From: Paenibacillus sp. BSR1-1
Lineage (GTDB): Bacteria > Bacillota > Bacilli > Bacillales > Cytobacillaceae
Assembly (NCBI RefSeq): GCF_030403775.1
Contig: NZ_JAQMWQ010000005.1
Location: 234,260 to 298,259 of the forward strand
DNA length: 64,000 nucleotides
Direction of reading: 5' to 3'
The position numbers were made by a program, and so were the translations under genes. The notes beneath the pieces are model-generated. The model was not told the DNA's origin and made no database searches. It was given only the letters and a program-made list of their open reading frames with translations. Shown one piece after another: positions 63,310 to 64,000 of this stretch. Within the stretch, counting starts at the first letter, position 1. Every line of letters starts with the position of its first letter.

Positions 63310-63399
63310 GATTTCTGTCCTCATGAATTTTCATGAGGACATTTTTGCCTGCTTAAAGGGGATTTTTGTCCGCAAGACTCCTACATGAGGACAGAAATC
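63310..63399 (+). terminator. Terminator and nested inverted repeats after the TPR gene
   Basis: GTCCTCATGA / TCATGAGGAC with a T-run is a terminator (63317-63346). The longer sequence GATTTCTGTCCTCATG (63310-63325) recurs inverted as CATGAGGACAGAAATC (63384-63399), so the stretch may form alternative folds. No gene is seen between 63252 and the IS end. Confidence 0.65.
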
Positions 63400-63546
63400 T
63401 ATGAACTCCAAAGAAATTCGTCCCCATGGAAAGTCAAGTCCTGATTATTGTGTAAAATCAAAAGCAATTGTTTTCAGCTCTACCTTTTATGATCTTTATC
63501 CATACCCTTTTATTTTTTTGGGCGAAACTTCCATGGCTTTTTATCT

Positions 63547-63604
63547 ACATATCCGGGAAGGGCTGTCAAAGGCTTTTCACTTTGACAGCCCTTCCCGGAT
63601 ATGT
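63547..63604. repeat. 25-bp perfect inverted repeat (hairpin) in the IS element
   Basis: Arms 63547-63571 and 63580-63604 are perfectly complementary (they include CCGGGAAGGGCTGTC / GACAGCCCTTCCCGG) around an 8 nt loop. It sits downstream of the transposase on its strand and may be a strong terminator or shield against outside transcription. Confidence 0.7.
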
Positions 63605-63646
63605 GATCATTCCATGATGGAAGTGAGTCTAAAAATAAAAGTTTTA

Positions 63647-64000
63647 TTAGTTATTAAGTAATGTCTTTCTCTTGGAGTAGACCTCCTGATATTGCATGAG
63701 AACAGCACCTACCAAACGAAAGGCAGATTGAGTATTGGGAAAGATACGTATTACTTTCTCCCTTCTACGGACTTCCTGGTTTAAACGTTCAAGTGAATTT
63801 GTGCTTCGTATGTGAGGGTGCATCTTCTCAGGAAAGTTTAGGTATTGAATGGCATCTTCAAAGCCTTCATCTAAAGTTGCCAAGGCCTTGGCATACTTAG
63901 CTTCATCCCCAAACTGGTTCATTAATTCATTCTTAAATCTTCGGATATCCTCCATTGTAACAGCTTCAAAGACACGTTTAATCATCGTGCGTATCTCTAC
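63647..64000 (-). CDS. IS256-family transposase, C-terminal part (cut by window end)
   Basis: About 117 residues of the C-terminus of a mutator-type transposase of usual length about 390-400. Recognised segments are FPEKMHPHIRSTNSLERLNQEVRRREKVIRIFPN, with the catalytic Glu-region typical of the IS256 DDE family, and the preceding helical LATLDEGFEDAIQYL. The frame stays open to the right edge, so the start lies outside. It shows that this locus was a target for transposition. Confidence 0.88.
   Translation of the reverse strand, partial: VEIRTMIKRVFEAVTMEDIRRFKNELMNQFGDEAKYAKALATLDEGFEDAIQYLNFPEKMHPHIRSTNSLERLNQEVRRREKVIRIFPNTQSAFRLVGAVLMQYQEVYSKRKTLLNN

Larger units (their letters stand above)
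63429..64000. mobile_element. IS256-family insertion sequence, partial (continues beyond the window)
   Basis: The transposase 3' part and an end-like sequence near 63429-63470 (ATTATTGTGTAAAATC) resembling IS256-family terminal repeats define the visible portion. The exact boundary and the other end lie out of reach. A 25-bp perfect hairpin lies between the end and the transposase stop. Confidence 0.6.

Noticed and set aside
63401..63661. 86-residue frame at the IS end
   Set aside because: It spans the IS boundary and the perfect hairpin, has no ribosome site and no family likeness.

Overview
The window looks like a chromosomal segment of a low-GC, spore-forming member of the Bacillaceae (Bacillus, Neobacillus or Mesobacillus type). 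It carries a spore protein (SspL-like), a YjcZ-type small protein, a three-gene GerA-type germinant receptor and a TapA/SipW/TasA biofilm operon. The backbone gene order follows, from memory, the ypbR-to-ypmS region of Bacillus subtilis: dynA, ypcP, sspL, RNase H-like genes, ypeQ, cspD, metA, bsaA, ypgQ, ypgR, yphP, ypiP, ypjP, thymidylate synthase, DHFR, ypmQ-ypmR-ypmS, msrA/msrB. No rRNA, tRNA, CRISPR array or prophage was seen. Almost all of the sequence is coding, with AGGAGG-like ribosome sites and many clear rho-independent terminators.

Layout. 1-9 kb: the end of a double dynamin, a rhodanese, a 5'-3' exonuclease, small conserved genes, two RNase H-like proteins and cold-shock cspD. 9-16 kb: topoisomerase III, MntR, homoserine acetyltransferase, formate-THF ligase and glutathione peroxidase. 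16-23 kb: DegV, an HD hydrolase, ABC-F YfmR, CvfC/YpgR, bacilliredoxin, a methyltransferase and YpjP. 23.3-33.7 kb: a large Ter stress module (TerD, TerC, CitE-like lyase, two phosphoribosyltransferase-like proteins, one with a PELOTA-like domain, a HAD phosphatase, YceG, TelA and two more TerDs). Two TGAAAC-N16-CGTA promoters typical of ECF sigma factors precede its two arms. 33.9-36.8 kb: a secreted lethal-factor/PPEP-like protease and a divergent YeiH exporter/LysR pair. 36.9-38.4 kb: thymidylate synthase and DHFR. 39-44.2 kb: TatA/TatC, a SinR-type repressor, then tapA-sipW-tasA with two further TasA/camelysin-like genes. 44-51 kb: a zinc-ribbon protein, a second DegV, an MBL-fold hydrolase behind a perfect FadR-type operator, and the germination operon. 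51-57 kb: ypmQRS, a DUF4397 protein, RsgA, MsrA/MsrB and a DUF502 protein. 57-64 kb: a FAD oxidoreductase, a 1389-residue TPR protein with an embedded C39 peptidase-like domain, and the 3' part of an IS256-type insertion sequence running off the right edge.

The Ter module and the Tat/biofilm/germination block sit between genes that I recall as neighbours or near-neighbours in B. subtilis (ypjP/thymidylate synthase and DHFR/ypmQ), so they look like lineage-specific insertions into a conserved backbone. The strongest regulatory signals are the two ECF promoters, the FadR box, SinR-like sites before tapA, and three intergenic tandem arrays that share a period of about 21 bp. The most unusual coding signal is tapA, which appears to start with ATT.
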